Assembly (NCBI GenBank): GCA_033763635.1
Contig: JANRKG010000219.1
Span: forward strand, 1-13,543
Source: JANRKG01 sp033763635
GTDB taxonomy: Bacteria > Cyanobacteriota > Cyanobacteriia > GCF-001939115
Direction of reading: 5' to 3'
DNA: 13,543 nucleotides
Of this stretch, positions 1 to 7,043 are shown in pieces (within the stretch, counting starts at the first letter, position 1; each line of letters begins with the position of its first letter). Below the pieces are notes generated by a model. It did no database searches and was not told the origin of the DNA. It worked only from the letters and a program-made list of their open reading frames with translations. Made by a program: the position numbers and the translations under genes.

Positions 1-1880
1 TGGCTGCCCCATTGCTTGTTAGCGGATTTTATCTCTATGAACTGGCAATCAAGGGTAGAAGTGCGCCCAAACGATGGTTTGGGGTCCGGGTGGTGACTCC
101 TTCCGGTGCGCCTCCCGGTTTGGTTCGGGCGGTAATCCGGGAAGGGGTAGGACGGTGGGGCATTCCCCTGGGAGTCGCCTATGCCATCTGGCACTTTACG
201 GGAGCCTTCCCCGATTTGGGGATTTTGGCGGCTTTGTCCGGTGTGTTTCTGCTGGGAGAAGCTACAACGATCGCCCTGGATGGACGACGCAGAACCCTCC
301 ACGATCGCCTCTCTGGAACCTTTGTAATTGACAGTTCCTACTCCCGTTGGAACCCACAAAATGGATTTCACCCAGCCACCCATGAGGTGTACTGGGATCA
401 GTCCGGGGAATGGCAGAGCAGCCCCCAGTGGACGGATGAGGATGACTTGATTGCTGCGATCGTCCTCACGCCCGAAGTGAGGTATCCACGTCGGAGTTTG
501 TGGTTGTGGGTGCGGCAACATCCGGGGTTGACCCTGCTCATTGTGTCCCTGTCCAGTATCGCAATGGTGTTGGGAACCTTTGTGGGAACTCAGGTTTACA
601 TTCAGGGTCAGGCGAACCAGCGAGAGTTCAAACAGCAAGATAATGAAGTTTTTCTGGCGCTCGTTAGCAAACTGGCTCCCAATGCCACGAGTAAAGGGGA
701 CGATCGCCAGGGTGCGATTCTGGCACTCGGAACGGTGCGAGATCCCCGTGCGATTCCCCTGCTAGTGGATCTGCTGGGCCAAGTCGAGACGGCTACCCTG
801 ATTGAAACCACCCAGCAAGCATTAGTGAATAAAGGGCCAGAAGCCCTTCCCTACCTACGCCGCATGAACCAGGCTCTCAGGAACGATCTGGACTCCCTGC
901 GACGAGGAACGAATCAACAGGAACAGGCCATTGCCGCCCTGCGGCTACGGGCCACCCAACGGGCGATCGCCAAAATTCTGACGATTTATAGTGGGCAGAT
1001 CCATGATGCAGATCTGTCCCGAATTGACCTGGGTCAGAGCCTCTCAGGTCCAGCTCAATTTACCCTGATCCTCGATCAGGCGGATCTGTCGGGGCTGCAC
1101 TTTCGGAGTACAAACTTGATTGGAGCCAGTCTCAAGGGGGCGCGTTTCTATGGTCCCGGAGAGGACCAGTATTGGGGCACCTACGATGATTGGATGGCGA
1201 ACCTGTCTGGGGCAGACTTGAAAGCTGCCAACCTGACGGGGGCATTTCTTAGTAACATTTCCATGAATCGGGTGAGTTTGATTCGGGCTGTGTTGAATCG
1301 GGCAGATATGTCACGATCGCGCCTGAGTGGGGCGAACTTCAGTAGTGCTAAACTCATTCGGGCCAATCTGCGGCAAGCCATCTTAGAAGGAGCCATCCTC
1401 ACGGGGGCAGACCTGGCAAACGCGAATTTAACTCAAACGAATTTACGGAATGCGCGGTTAGTCCGGGTGAGTGCTTTGGGTGCCCAGCTGCGATCGGCAG
1501 AGTTAACAGGTTCCGATTGGCGCGGTGCTGATCTCTCTGGGGCGGATTTAGGACAAGCCAATCTGCAACGGGCGGATCTCAGTTCCAGCCGCCTGGTGGG
1601 GGCGAATTTGAGTGGGACTCAGTTACAGAATGCAAACCTGCGGGGAGCGGACCTGAGTTTAACGGATCTACGGGGCGCAGAGTTGAAAGGGGCAGATTTC
1701 CTGGGAGCAACATTTGTACCATTGACGATCAATTCGCCTGATCAGTTTATTAAGCGACCTCCGACTCCCAATCAAACAGTCTATTTACAAGGCGTGAATT
1801 TTACCCAGGCTAAAAACCTGAACTCTGAGCAATTGAACTTTATTTGCAAGCAGGGAGGGCAGCACCCTCGCTGTCACTAA
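1..1880 (+). CDS. RDD / HEAT-like / pentapeptide-repeat membrane protein, 5'-truncated by the window edge
   Basis: The frame is open to the left edge; a TTG at 12 is the first possible start inside the window, but it falls within the RDD fold, so the real start is upstream. Numbering from that TTG: residues 1-108 are the rest of an RDD domain, with hydrophobic stretches near 48-64 and 70-88, the conserved KRWFGVRVV block (20-28) and the closing RTLHDRLSGTFVI (94-106). A polar linker follows, then a clear membrane segment at 172-195. Residues 230-290 look like one or two HEAT-type repeats (GAILALGTVRDPRAIPLLVDL). From about 332 to 568 the protein is almost continuous A(D/N)LxG pentapeptide repeats, interrupted by a Trp/Tyr-rich loop at 380-396. 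The tail (570-622) is non-repetitive with one late block, VYLQGVNFTQAKNL. Pentapeptide domains form a right-handed quadrilateral beta-helix; here it should lie outside the lipid, tethered by the RDD and membrane segments. Molecular function is unknown. It runs in the same direction as the U32 gene 81 bases on, with no sign of shared function. Confidence 0.88.
   Translation, partial: AAPLLVSGFYLYELAIKGRSAPKRWFGVRVVTPSGAPPGLVRAVIREGVGRWGIPLGVAYAIWHFTGAFPDLGILAALSGVFLLGEATTIALDGRRRTLHDRLSGTFVIDSSYSRWNPQNGFHPATHEVYWDQSGEWQSSPQWTDEDDLIAAIVLTPEVRYPRRSLWLWVRQHPGLTLLIVSLSSIAMVLGTFVGTQVYIQGQANQREFKQQDNEVFLALVSKLAPNATSKGDDRQGAILALGTVRDPRAIPLLVDLLGQVETATLIETTQQALVNKGPEALPYLRRMNQALRNDLDSLRRGTNQQEQAIAALRLRATQRAIAKILTIYSGQIHDADLSRIDLGQSLSGPAQFTLILDQADLSGLHFRSTNLIGASLKGARFYGPGEDQYWGTYDDWMANLSGADLKAANLTGAFLSNISMNRVSLIRAVLNRADMSRSRLSGANFSSAKLIRANLRQAILEGAILTGADLANANLTQTNLRNARLVRVSALGAQLRSAELTGSDWRGADLSGADLGQANLQRADLSSSRLVGANLSGTQLQNANLRGADLSLTDLRGAELKGADFLGATFVPLTINSPDQFIKRPPTPNQTVYLQGVNFTQAKNLNSEQLNFICKQGGQHPRCH
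963..970. repeat. HIP1 octamer GCGATCGC
   Basis: A perfect HIP1 palindrome inside the pentapeptide-repeat protein gene. HIP1 is a highly over-represented octamer in many cyanobacterial genomes. Confidence 0.85.
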
Positions 1881-1905
1881 TTCATGTTCCACTTTAATCA
1901 GTCCC

Positions 1906-1953
1906 TCTTCTCTCTTCACGGAAAACTACACTAGAGAAGAAGCTGTACTTTTT
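1906..1953 (+). terminator. Weak hairpin plus T-run between the pentapeptide and U32 genes
   Basis: TCTTCTCT at 1906-1913 pairs with AGAGAAGA at 1933-1940 (8 bp, 19-base loop), and a CTTTTTG run follows at 1948-1954 after a short spacer. The stem is long-looped and not GC-rich, so termination is doubtful. The purine run at 1933-1942 is about 20 bases before the next ATG, too far to be a normal ribosome site. Confidence 0.2.
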
Positions 1954-1961
1954 GCATCGTC

Positions 1962-4499
1962 ATGGACCCTGCCAACGCCCCCTTCCCCCCATCGCCCATC
2001 GCCCATCCGGCCCCCGAACTTCTTGCCCCTGCGGGAGATTGGGATTGCGTTCGGGCGGCGGTGGAAAACGGAGCCGATGCCGTCTATTTCGGGTTGGAGC
2101 GCTTCAATGCCCGGATGCGGGCCAACAACTTCACAGAAGCCGACTTGCCTGAACTGATGGCCTTCTTACATCGTCGCGGAGTCAAAGGTTACGTCACCTT
2201 CAATACCTTGATCTTCACCGAAGAACTGGCGGACGCAGAGCAATATTTGCGAACGATCATCGCGTCGGGAGTAGATGCAGCGATCGTCCAGGACGTTGGA
2301 ATGTGCCGCCTGATCCGCCATCTTTCCCCCGATTTTCCAATTCACGGTTCCACCCAGATGACCGTCACCAGCATTGCCGGAGTTGAAATCGCCCGATCCC
2401 TCGGCTGTGAATTGGTCGTGCTGGCGCGGGAATGTTCCCTGAAGGAGATCACGAAAATTCGTTCCCAAATGAGCGATCGGGGAATTACGATGCCCCTGGA
2501 GATCTTTGTGCATGGTGCCCTCTGTGTCGCGTACTCCGGGCAGTGCCTCACCAGTGAAGCGCTGGGGGGCAGATCGGCAAATCGGGGAGAATGTGCTCAG
2601 GCTTGTCGGATGCCCTACGACCTGATCGTGGATGGAAAACCGTATGACCTGGGCGATCGACGCTACTTACTCAGCCCTCAAGACCTGGCAGGGTTGGAGA
2701 TTCTGCCGGAGATTGTGCAGTCGGGGATCAGTTGTTTGAAGATTGAAGGACGCTTGAAAGCCCCCGAATATGTTGCCAGCATCACCCGTCTGTACCGTCA
2801 GGCCCTCGATCAATTGCGGGATAGCGGTGCTTATCAGGTGAGCGATCGGGAACAGTATCAGCTAGAAATGGCCTTCTCGCGGGGTCTCTCCTCCGGTTGG
2901 CTCCAGGGAATTGATAATCAAGCCCTGGTTCATGCACGGTTTGGGAAGAAGCGCGGGGTCTACCTGGGGGAAGTCTTGCGGGTGCCGGAAGGTCGAGATC
3001 CCCAGGTTGTCATTCGCTTACAGGCTCCCCTGAAGCCAGGGGATGGAGTCGTCTTCGATCATGGGCATCCAGAAGCCCCAGAGGAAGGGGGGCGAGTCTA
3101 TGGCGTTGAGCAACGGGGCCGGGATAGCCTGATCACCTTTGGCCGACGGGATGTAGATCTGCGACAGGTGAAACCGGGCGATCGTCTCTGGAAAACCAGC
3201 GATCCAGAACTGGATCGCCACCTTCGCCAGAGTTTTGCGGGGGAAACGCCCCAATTTCAGCGTTCCCTACATCTGGAAGTGCATGGAGCAGCCGATCATC
3301 CCCTTACGGTAATTGCACGAGACGATCAGGGTCATGTAGTTCAGGTGAATTCGACCATTCTGCTGACTCCCGCCCATACCCAATCCCTCACGATCGATCG
3401 TCTGCGGGAGCAGTTGGGCCGATTGGGAAATACCCCCTTTCAGTTGGGCACCCTCACCAGTTTTCTCCAGGGGGAGGTCATGCTGCCTGTGAGTGAACTG
3501 AATCGACTCCGGCGGGCTTGTGTCGCCCAGTTAGAAGAATTGCGCTCCCAACCCTTACGGTGGGAATTACGATCGGATCATAGTTTTCGATCGTTGTTAC
3601 CTGCCGTCCCGGTTGCCAAACCCCAGCAGAAACCCCATCTGATCGTTCTCGTTCGCAATCTAAAACAACTACAAGCAGCACAACAGGCGGGAATTCAAAC
3701 CCTTTACTGCGAATTTGAAGATCCGCGTGCTTACCGGGAAGCGGTGGTTCAGGTGCGATCGCATCCCACCGTTGCAAACCAGACGATTTGGGTGGCTCCC
3801 CCTCGGATTACCAAGTCGGGGGAAACCTACATCCTGCAACAGGTCCGTCAGTGCGAAGCCGATGGCTATCTGGTACGGAACTACGATCATCTGCAATTTT
3901 TTGCAGATGTTCCCTGCATTGGTGACTTTTCCCTGAACGTCGCGAACCCAATTACCGCTGTTTATTTCAAAGAGCGGTTTTCGCTCAAACGCCTCACCGC
4001 TTCCTATGACTTGAACATCACCCAGTTAGAAAGTTTGCTCACCCATTGTCCTCCCGACTGGTTTGAAATTACTTTGCATCAACACATGCCAATGTTTCAC
4101 ATGGAGCATTGTGTATTTTGTGCATTTCTATCGGAGGGTACGGACTATACCAACTGTGGTCGTCCCTGTGAAACCCATGAGGTGAAATTGCGCGATCGGG
4201 TGGGAACAGAACACGTCCTTCGTGCCGATGCGGGATGCCGTAACACGGTATTTAATGGCACGGCTCAAACAGGGGCGGAATATGCACAGCGGTTACTTGA
4301 TCTGGGTGTGCGCCACTTTCGCTTAGAGTTTGTGCAGGAGTCACCTGAACAAATCAGGAAAACGATCGATCGCTATCAGCAACTCCTTCAGGGAAAGCTG
4401 AAAGGTTTCCAACTCTGGCGGGAATTGCAGGTCCAGAGCCAGTTAGGGGTGACTCGTGGGCCGTTGGAAAAGCGATCGGGAGCAGTGGGAAAACTCTAA
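1962..4499 (+). CDS. U32 family protein (peptidase U32 / RlhA-like), two-module long form
   Basis: This is an 845-residue soluble protein. The N-terminal U32 barrel begins at residue 19 (ELLAPAGDWDCVRAAVENGA) and carries the family signature EIFVHGALCVAYSGQC at 180-195, followed by GRSANRGECAQACR (203-216). Cysteines 188, 195, 211 and 215 have the spacing expected of the [4Fe-4S] ligands known in U32 proteins such as UbiU/UbiV. Residues about 425-530 match the DUF3656/U32-associated region. A second module (about 545-830) contains HMPMFHMEHCVFCAF and a CGRPCE block, with cysteines 717, 720, 732, 736 and 759, a possible second cluster site. E. coli RlhA, which hydroxylates C2501 of 23S rRNA, is shorter (about 650 residues); the tRNA enzyme TrhP is another relative. 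'Collagenase-like protease' is the historical label, but RNA hydroxylation is the better guess; the cyanobacterial substrate is unknown to me. The ATG at 1962 fits, though residues 4-16 are a low-complexity Pro-rich stretch coded by a CATCGCC tandem and no good ribosome site precedes it. Confidence 0.92.
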   Translation: MDPANAPFPPSPIAHPAPELLAPAGDWDCVRAAVENGADAVYFGLERFNARMRANNFTEADLPELMAFLHRRGVKGYVTFNTLIFTEELADAEQYLRTIIASGVDAAIVQDVGMCRLIRHLSPDFPIHGSTQMTVTSIAGVEIARSLGCELVVLARECSLKEITKIRSQMSDRGITMPLEIFVHGALCVAYSGQCLTSEALGGRSANRGECAQACRMPYDLIVDGKPYDLGDRRYLLSPQDLAGLEILPEIVQSGISCLKIEGRLKAPEYVASITRLYRQALDQLRDSGAYQVSDREQYQLEMAFSRGLSSGWLQGIDNQALVHARFGKKRGVYLGEVLRVPEGRDPQVVIRLQAPLKPGDGVVFDHGHPEAPEEGGRVYGVEQRGRDSLITFGRRDVDLRQVKPGDRLWKTSDPELDRHLRQSFAGETPQFQRSLHLEVHGAADHPLTVIARDDQGHVVQVNSTILLTPAHTQSLTIDRLREQLGRLGNTPFQLGTLTSFLQGEVMLPVSELNRLRRACVAQLEELRSQPLRWELRSDHSFRSLLPAVPVAKPQQKPHLIVLVRNLKQLQAAQQAGIQTLYCEFEDPRAYREAVVQVRSHPTVANQTIWVAPPRITKSGETYILQQVRQCEADGYLVRNYDHLQFFADVPCIGDFSLNVANPITAVYFKERFSLKRLTASYDLNITQLESLLTHCPPDWFEITLHQHMPMFHMEHCVFCAFLSEGTDYTNCGRPCETHEVKLRDRVGTEHVLRADAGCRNTVFNGTAQTGAEYAQRLLDLGVRHFRLEFVQESPEQIRKTIDRYQQLLQGKLKGFQLWRELQVQSQLGVTRGPLEKRSGAVGKL
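3755..3762. repeat. HIP1 octamer GCGATCGC
   Basis: A perfect HIP1 palindrome inside the U32 gene. Many seven-of-eight matches with a CGATCG core surround it. Confidence 0.85.
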
Positions 4500-4729
4500 A
4501 TCATTTACGCCGATTTAGCTACCTCGGTCTTTCCACATGATTTGTGGTGAGTCAGGGAACAGAGCCAGAACCACAACCGATTCCAGAATCGAGTGTTCCC
4601 CTGGGCATTCTTGTGAGTACCGCTTTGTTTTGGCTCACTAAAACCGAAAACAGGGAGCTTGAGGGGTAGGCTGGAAGTTCCCGCCTCAGCCACAGGGCGA
4701 CCCATTCGATCGCAATGAGAGTAATGATG

Positions 4730-4763
4730 CAACAAAAACACCCTGAGTAACGATTAGGGTGTT
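4730..4763 (-). terminator. Orphan rho-independent terminator-like hairpin, minus strand
   Basis: Read on the minus strand, AACACCCT (4763-4756) pairs perfectly with AGGGTGTT (4744-4737) around an 11-base loop, and the stem runs straight into TTTTTGTTG. On the plus strand no T-run follows the stem, so the polarity is minus. No minus-strand gene ends nearby: the next one to the right, the glycosyltransferase, ends at 7044. A perfect TTGACA lies upstream on the same strand (4802-4797), but its candidate -10 (TATCTC, 18 bases on) is poor. Confidence 0.4.
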
Positions 4764-4924
4764 GAATTTGGAGAGATATCTTTAGTCTCAATGAGTTGTC
4801 AAGAATGCTACTCTTTACGGGTAAGCCGAAACCCATTTTAGAGTTATAAAAGCTGCTGAGTTCTGTAGGGGAACGAGGTCGATATCATGTAGCACTTGAA
4901 TCCAGTCAGCACCCTGAACCTTTA

Positions 4925-5009
4925 CTTTCGGAAAGTGATTCGCCAATGTTTAAGATACTTGCAGGGAACGATCGGGAATAATGATCTCAAGGCTCGTCCC
5001 TTTCGGAAA
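4925..5009. repeat. Pair of 10-bp direct repeats CTTTCGGAAA
   Basis: CTTTCGGAAA occurs at 4925-4934 and again at 5000-5009, 75 bases apart, in the region upstream of the kinase gene. The first copy is part of a small ACTTT-CGG-AAAGT hairpin. They could be protein-binding sites or chance. Confidence 0.35.
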
Positions 5010-5076
5010 CATTCCAATAAAAGTTTCTAAAGTAGAAAAATTAGACTTCACTTCCAGGCTTTTAGATCACAATTCT

Positions 5077-5111
5077 TGCGGTTTTTTCCACTTTTACCTG
5101 CGGTTTTTCCA
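5077..5111 (+). repeat. 22-bp-spaced direct repeats abutting the kinase start codon
   Basis: TGCGGTTTTTTCCA at 5077-5090 and TGCGGTTTTTCCA at 5099-5111 differ by one T. They begin 22 bases apart, close to two helical turns, and the second copy ends on the A of the ATG at 5111. They occupy the place where a ribosome-binding site should be and contain no Shine-Dalgarno-like purines. Confidence 0.5.
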
Positions 5112-7042
5112 TGTCAGATGCTCTTGTCCCTGAAACGATCGCTCCCTCCTATCAGGCGCTTGCTCAAGAACTCGAAACCCTCAAACAACAGGTGAATACC
5201 CTGGAGAAGCAATTACAAAAGACAAAAGCTGTTTCCATCAGTACGCAAAGTTTGCAGAGCAGTCTGGATCGCATCCAACAGGCATTGTGTGAAATCATTC
5301 ACGATCGGGAACAGGCCGTTACTCAACTGAGCCAAAGTGAAGCCCGTTTTCAAAAGCTGGCAACCAATGTACCGGGAATGATCTACTGTTTTCAAATCAA
5401 TCCAGATGGGTCTTCTCGATTTTCCTACGTCAGTGCTTTTTCTAAAGAAATTTATGGTTTGGAGCCAGAGGAACTCATCCAGAAAGATGGAGAGTGGCTC
5501 ATGACAACCATTCACCCAGACGATCGGGAGCGTTTTCACCGATCCGTCACCCTATCTGCCAAAACCCTGCAACCCTGGATATGGGAAGGGCGAGTCATGG
5601 GAGTGACCGGAACCATGAAGTGGACCCGCGCCATTTCCCGCCCGGAGCGTTGGGAAACAGGCACGATCGTCTGGGATGGGATTTTGCTGGATATTAGTGA
5701 GGAGAAAGAGGCGGAGGATCTGCAAACCCGATTAATGGCCATGCTCGATGCCACCCCTGACTTCGTGGGAGCCTCGGCACCGGATGGCACGGTGTTGTAC
5801 GTCAACTCGGCAGGGTTGCGGATGACGGGGTTCCCAGAGGATGTAGACATTCGCACCTTAAAGATTTCTGACTTTAATTCAGAAGCAGCCATGCAACGGT
5901 TTGCAACAGAAATTATTCCTATTGCCATTGAGCAGGGAATTTGGCAGGGAGAGGCCACGGTTTGTACCCGATCGGGAAAGGAAATTCCCGTTTCCCAGGT
6001 GATTATTGCCCACAAAGCAGGGGATGGAACGGTGGAGTTTCTCTCAACCATTATTCGGGATATCAGTGAACGACGAGCGGTGGAAGCCCAACTGCGGGAG
6101 TATGCGGATCGGCAGTCATACCTTTACAACCAGAGTCAGGCAAAGGGTCAGGCATTGGAAGAAGCATTGCTGGAGTTACAGCGCACTCAGGCCCAATTGG
6201 TGCAGAGTGAAAAGATGTCTTCTCTGGGACAACTGGTGGCAGGAGTAGCCCACGAAATCAACAACCCTGTGAACTTCATCTATGGCAACCTCAGCCATGC
6301 CCACCAGTACACTCAAGATTTGTTAGACCTGCTGAATCTTTACCAAACCCACTACCCCAACCCCCATCCTGTCATTTTGGATGCGATTGAAACCATCGAT
6401 CTGGAGTTTCTGGTGGAAGACCTGCCCAGGCTCATCAATTCTATGAAAGTGGGGTCCGATCGTATCCAAAAAATTGTGGCTTCCCTCCGCACCTTTTCAC
6501 GCATGGATGAAGCGGAATACAAGGCCGTCGATCTGCATGAGGGGTTGGAGAGTACCCTGATGATTTTGCAAAACCGCCTCAAGCCAAGACCCGATCATCC
6601 GACGATCGTGGTTCACAAGGAGTATGGAAAGCTACCCCTGATTGAATGCTACGCCGGACAACTGAATCAGGTTTTTATGAACATTCTGGTGAATGCACTG
6701 GATGCGCTGGAGGAACAGGCCAACCAATTCAAGACCGTCAATTCAGAGTCAGGCGCGTTCTGCCCCCTCCCCATCATTACCATTCGTACAGAAGTCGTAG
6801 AGGGCGATCGGGTGCTGATACATATCGCTGATACTGGCCCCGGTATTCCCGAAGAGGCGCTTCAACGATTGTTTGATCCGTTCTTTACGACAAAGCCTGT
6901 CGGGAAAGGAACCGGGATGGGGCTTTCCATCAGCTACCAAATCATCACCGAGCGGCACAACGGGAATCTCTACTGCCGATCGGTGGTTGGGCAAGGATCA
7001 GAATTTATAATTGAGATTCCCATTCGCCAAGCCAAGTTGTAA
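5111..7042 (+). CDS. Soluble PAS-PAS sensor histidine kinase
   Basis: A 643-residue kinase without membrane segments or signal peptide, so probably cytoplasmic. Residues 12-80 form a Gln/Leu-rich coiled coil. PAS 1 (about 80-197) has the IHPDDRERF motif of the PAS_3 type; PAS 2 (about 205-327) ends in IIRDISERR. A second coiled coil (330-370) leads to the dimerisation/phosphoacceptor helix QSEKMSSLGQLVAGVAHEIN, with phospho-accepting His381. The ATP-binding domain has an N-box around Asn528 (MNILVNALDAL), an intact G1 box DTGPGIP (Asp574), FDPFFTTKP, and G2 GKGTGMGLSIS near 598-608. All residues needed for autophosphorylation appear present. No receiver domain is fused and no response-regulator gene adjoins it, so it is an orphan kinase whose signal and partner cannot be read from sequence. 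The ATG at 5111 is the only sensible start (next in-frame Met is residue 90) although no ribosome site precedes it. It ends one base before the end of the convergent glycosyltransferase gene. Confidence 0.92.
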   Translation: MSDALVPETIAPSYQALAQELETLKQQVNTLEKQLQKTKAVSISTQSLQSSLDRIQQALCEIIHDREQAVTQLSQSEARFQKLATNVPGMIYCFQINPDGSSRFSYVSAFSKEIYGLEPEELIQKDGEWLMTTIHPDDRERFHRSVTLSAKTLQPWIWEGRVMGVTGTMKWTRAISRPERWETGTIVWDGILLDISEEKEAEDLQTRLMAMLDATPDFVGASAPDGTVLYVNSAGLRMTGFPEDVDIRTLKISDFNSEAAMQRFATEIIPIAIEQGIWQGEATVCTRSGKEIPVSQVIIAHKAGDGTVEFLSTIIRDISERRAVEAQLREYADRQSYLYNQSQAKGQALEEALLELQRTQAQLVQSEKMSSLGQLVAGVAHEINNPVNFIYGNLSHAHQYTQDLLDLLNLYQTHYPNPHPVILDAIETIDLEFLVEDLPRLINSMKVGSDRIQKIVASLRTFSRMDEAEYKAVDLHEGLESTLMILQNRLKPRPDHPTIVVHKEYGKLPLIECYAGQLNQVFMNILVNALDALEEQANQFKTVNSESGAFCPLPIITIRTEVVEGDRVLIHIADTGPGIPEEALQRLFDPFFTTKPVGKGTGMGLSISYQIITERHNGNLYCRSVVGQGSEFIIEIPIRQAKL

Positions 7043-7043
7043 C

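Larger units (their letters stand above)
4500..5110. other. Intergenic region of 611 bases, no credible gene
   Basis: Short open frames on the minus strand (about 4505-4741 and 4552-4836) have no recognisable domain, are Ser/Cys/Trp-rich and start without a ribosome site, so I do not call them. The 3' end of the U32 gene overlaps a 7-bp AT-rich inverted repeat (CTAAATC 4496-4502 / GATTTAG 4512-4518) without a T-run. CCACA/TGTGG forms another small stem near 4535-4549. The region also contains the minus-strand terminator-like hairpin at 4730-4763 and the direct repeats listed separately. It turns AT-rich from about 5010, as expected of the promoter and leader of the kinase at 5111, but no clean -35/-10 pair is visible there. 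Confidence 0.6.

Noticed and set aside
12..14. TTG at 12 as the true start of the first gene.
   Set aside because: The frame stays open to the left edge and the TTG falls inside the RDD domain, so the gene is truncated by the window.
1988..2008. CATCGCC tandem repeat near the U32 start as a regulatory repeat or CRISPR-like element.
   Set aside because: It is two or three short units inside the coding frame, giving a Pro-rich low-complexity start.
4773..4802. Minus-strand promoter TTGACA-N18-TATCTC.
   Set aside because: The -35 is perfect but the -10 matches only three of six, and the start would lie a few bases before the terminator-like hairpin, so I do not list it as a feature.
4505..4836. 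Minus-strand open frames of 78 and 94 codons, one with a short EAGTSSL stretch faintly reminiscent of IS200/IS605 TnpB C-terminal ends.
   Set aside because: No zinc-finger or RuvC motifs, no terminal repeats and no good start. A translated search would decide: a match to TnpB tails would support a transposon remnant, and none would leave it as noise.
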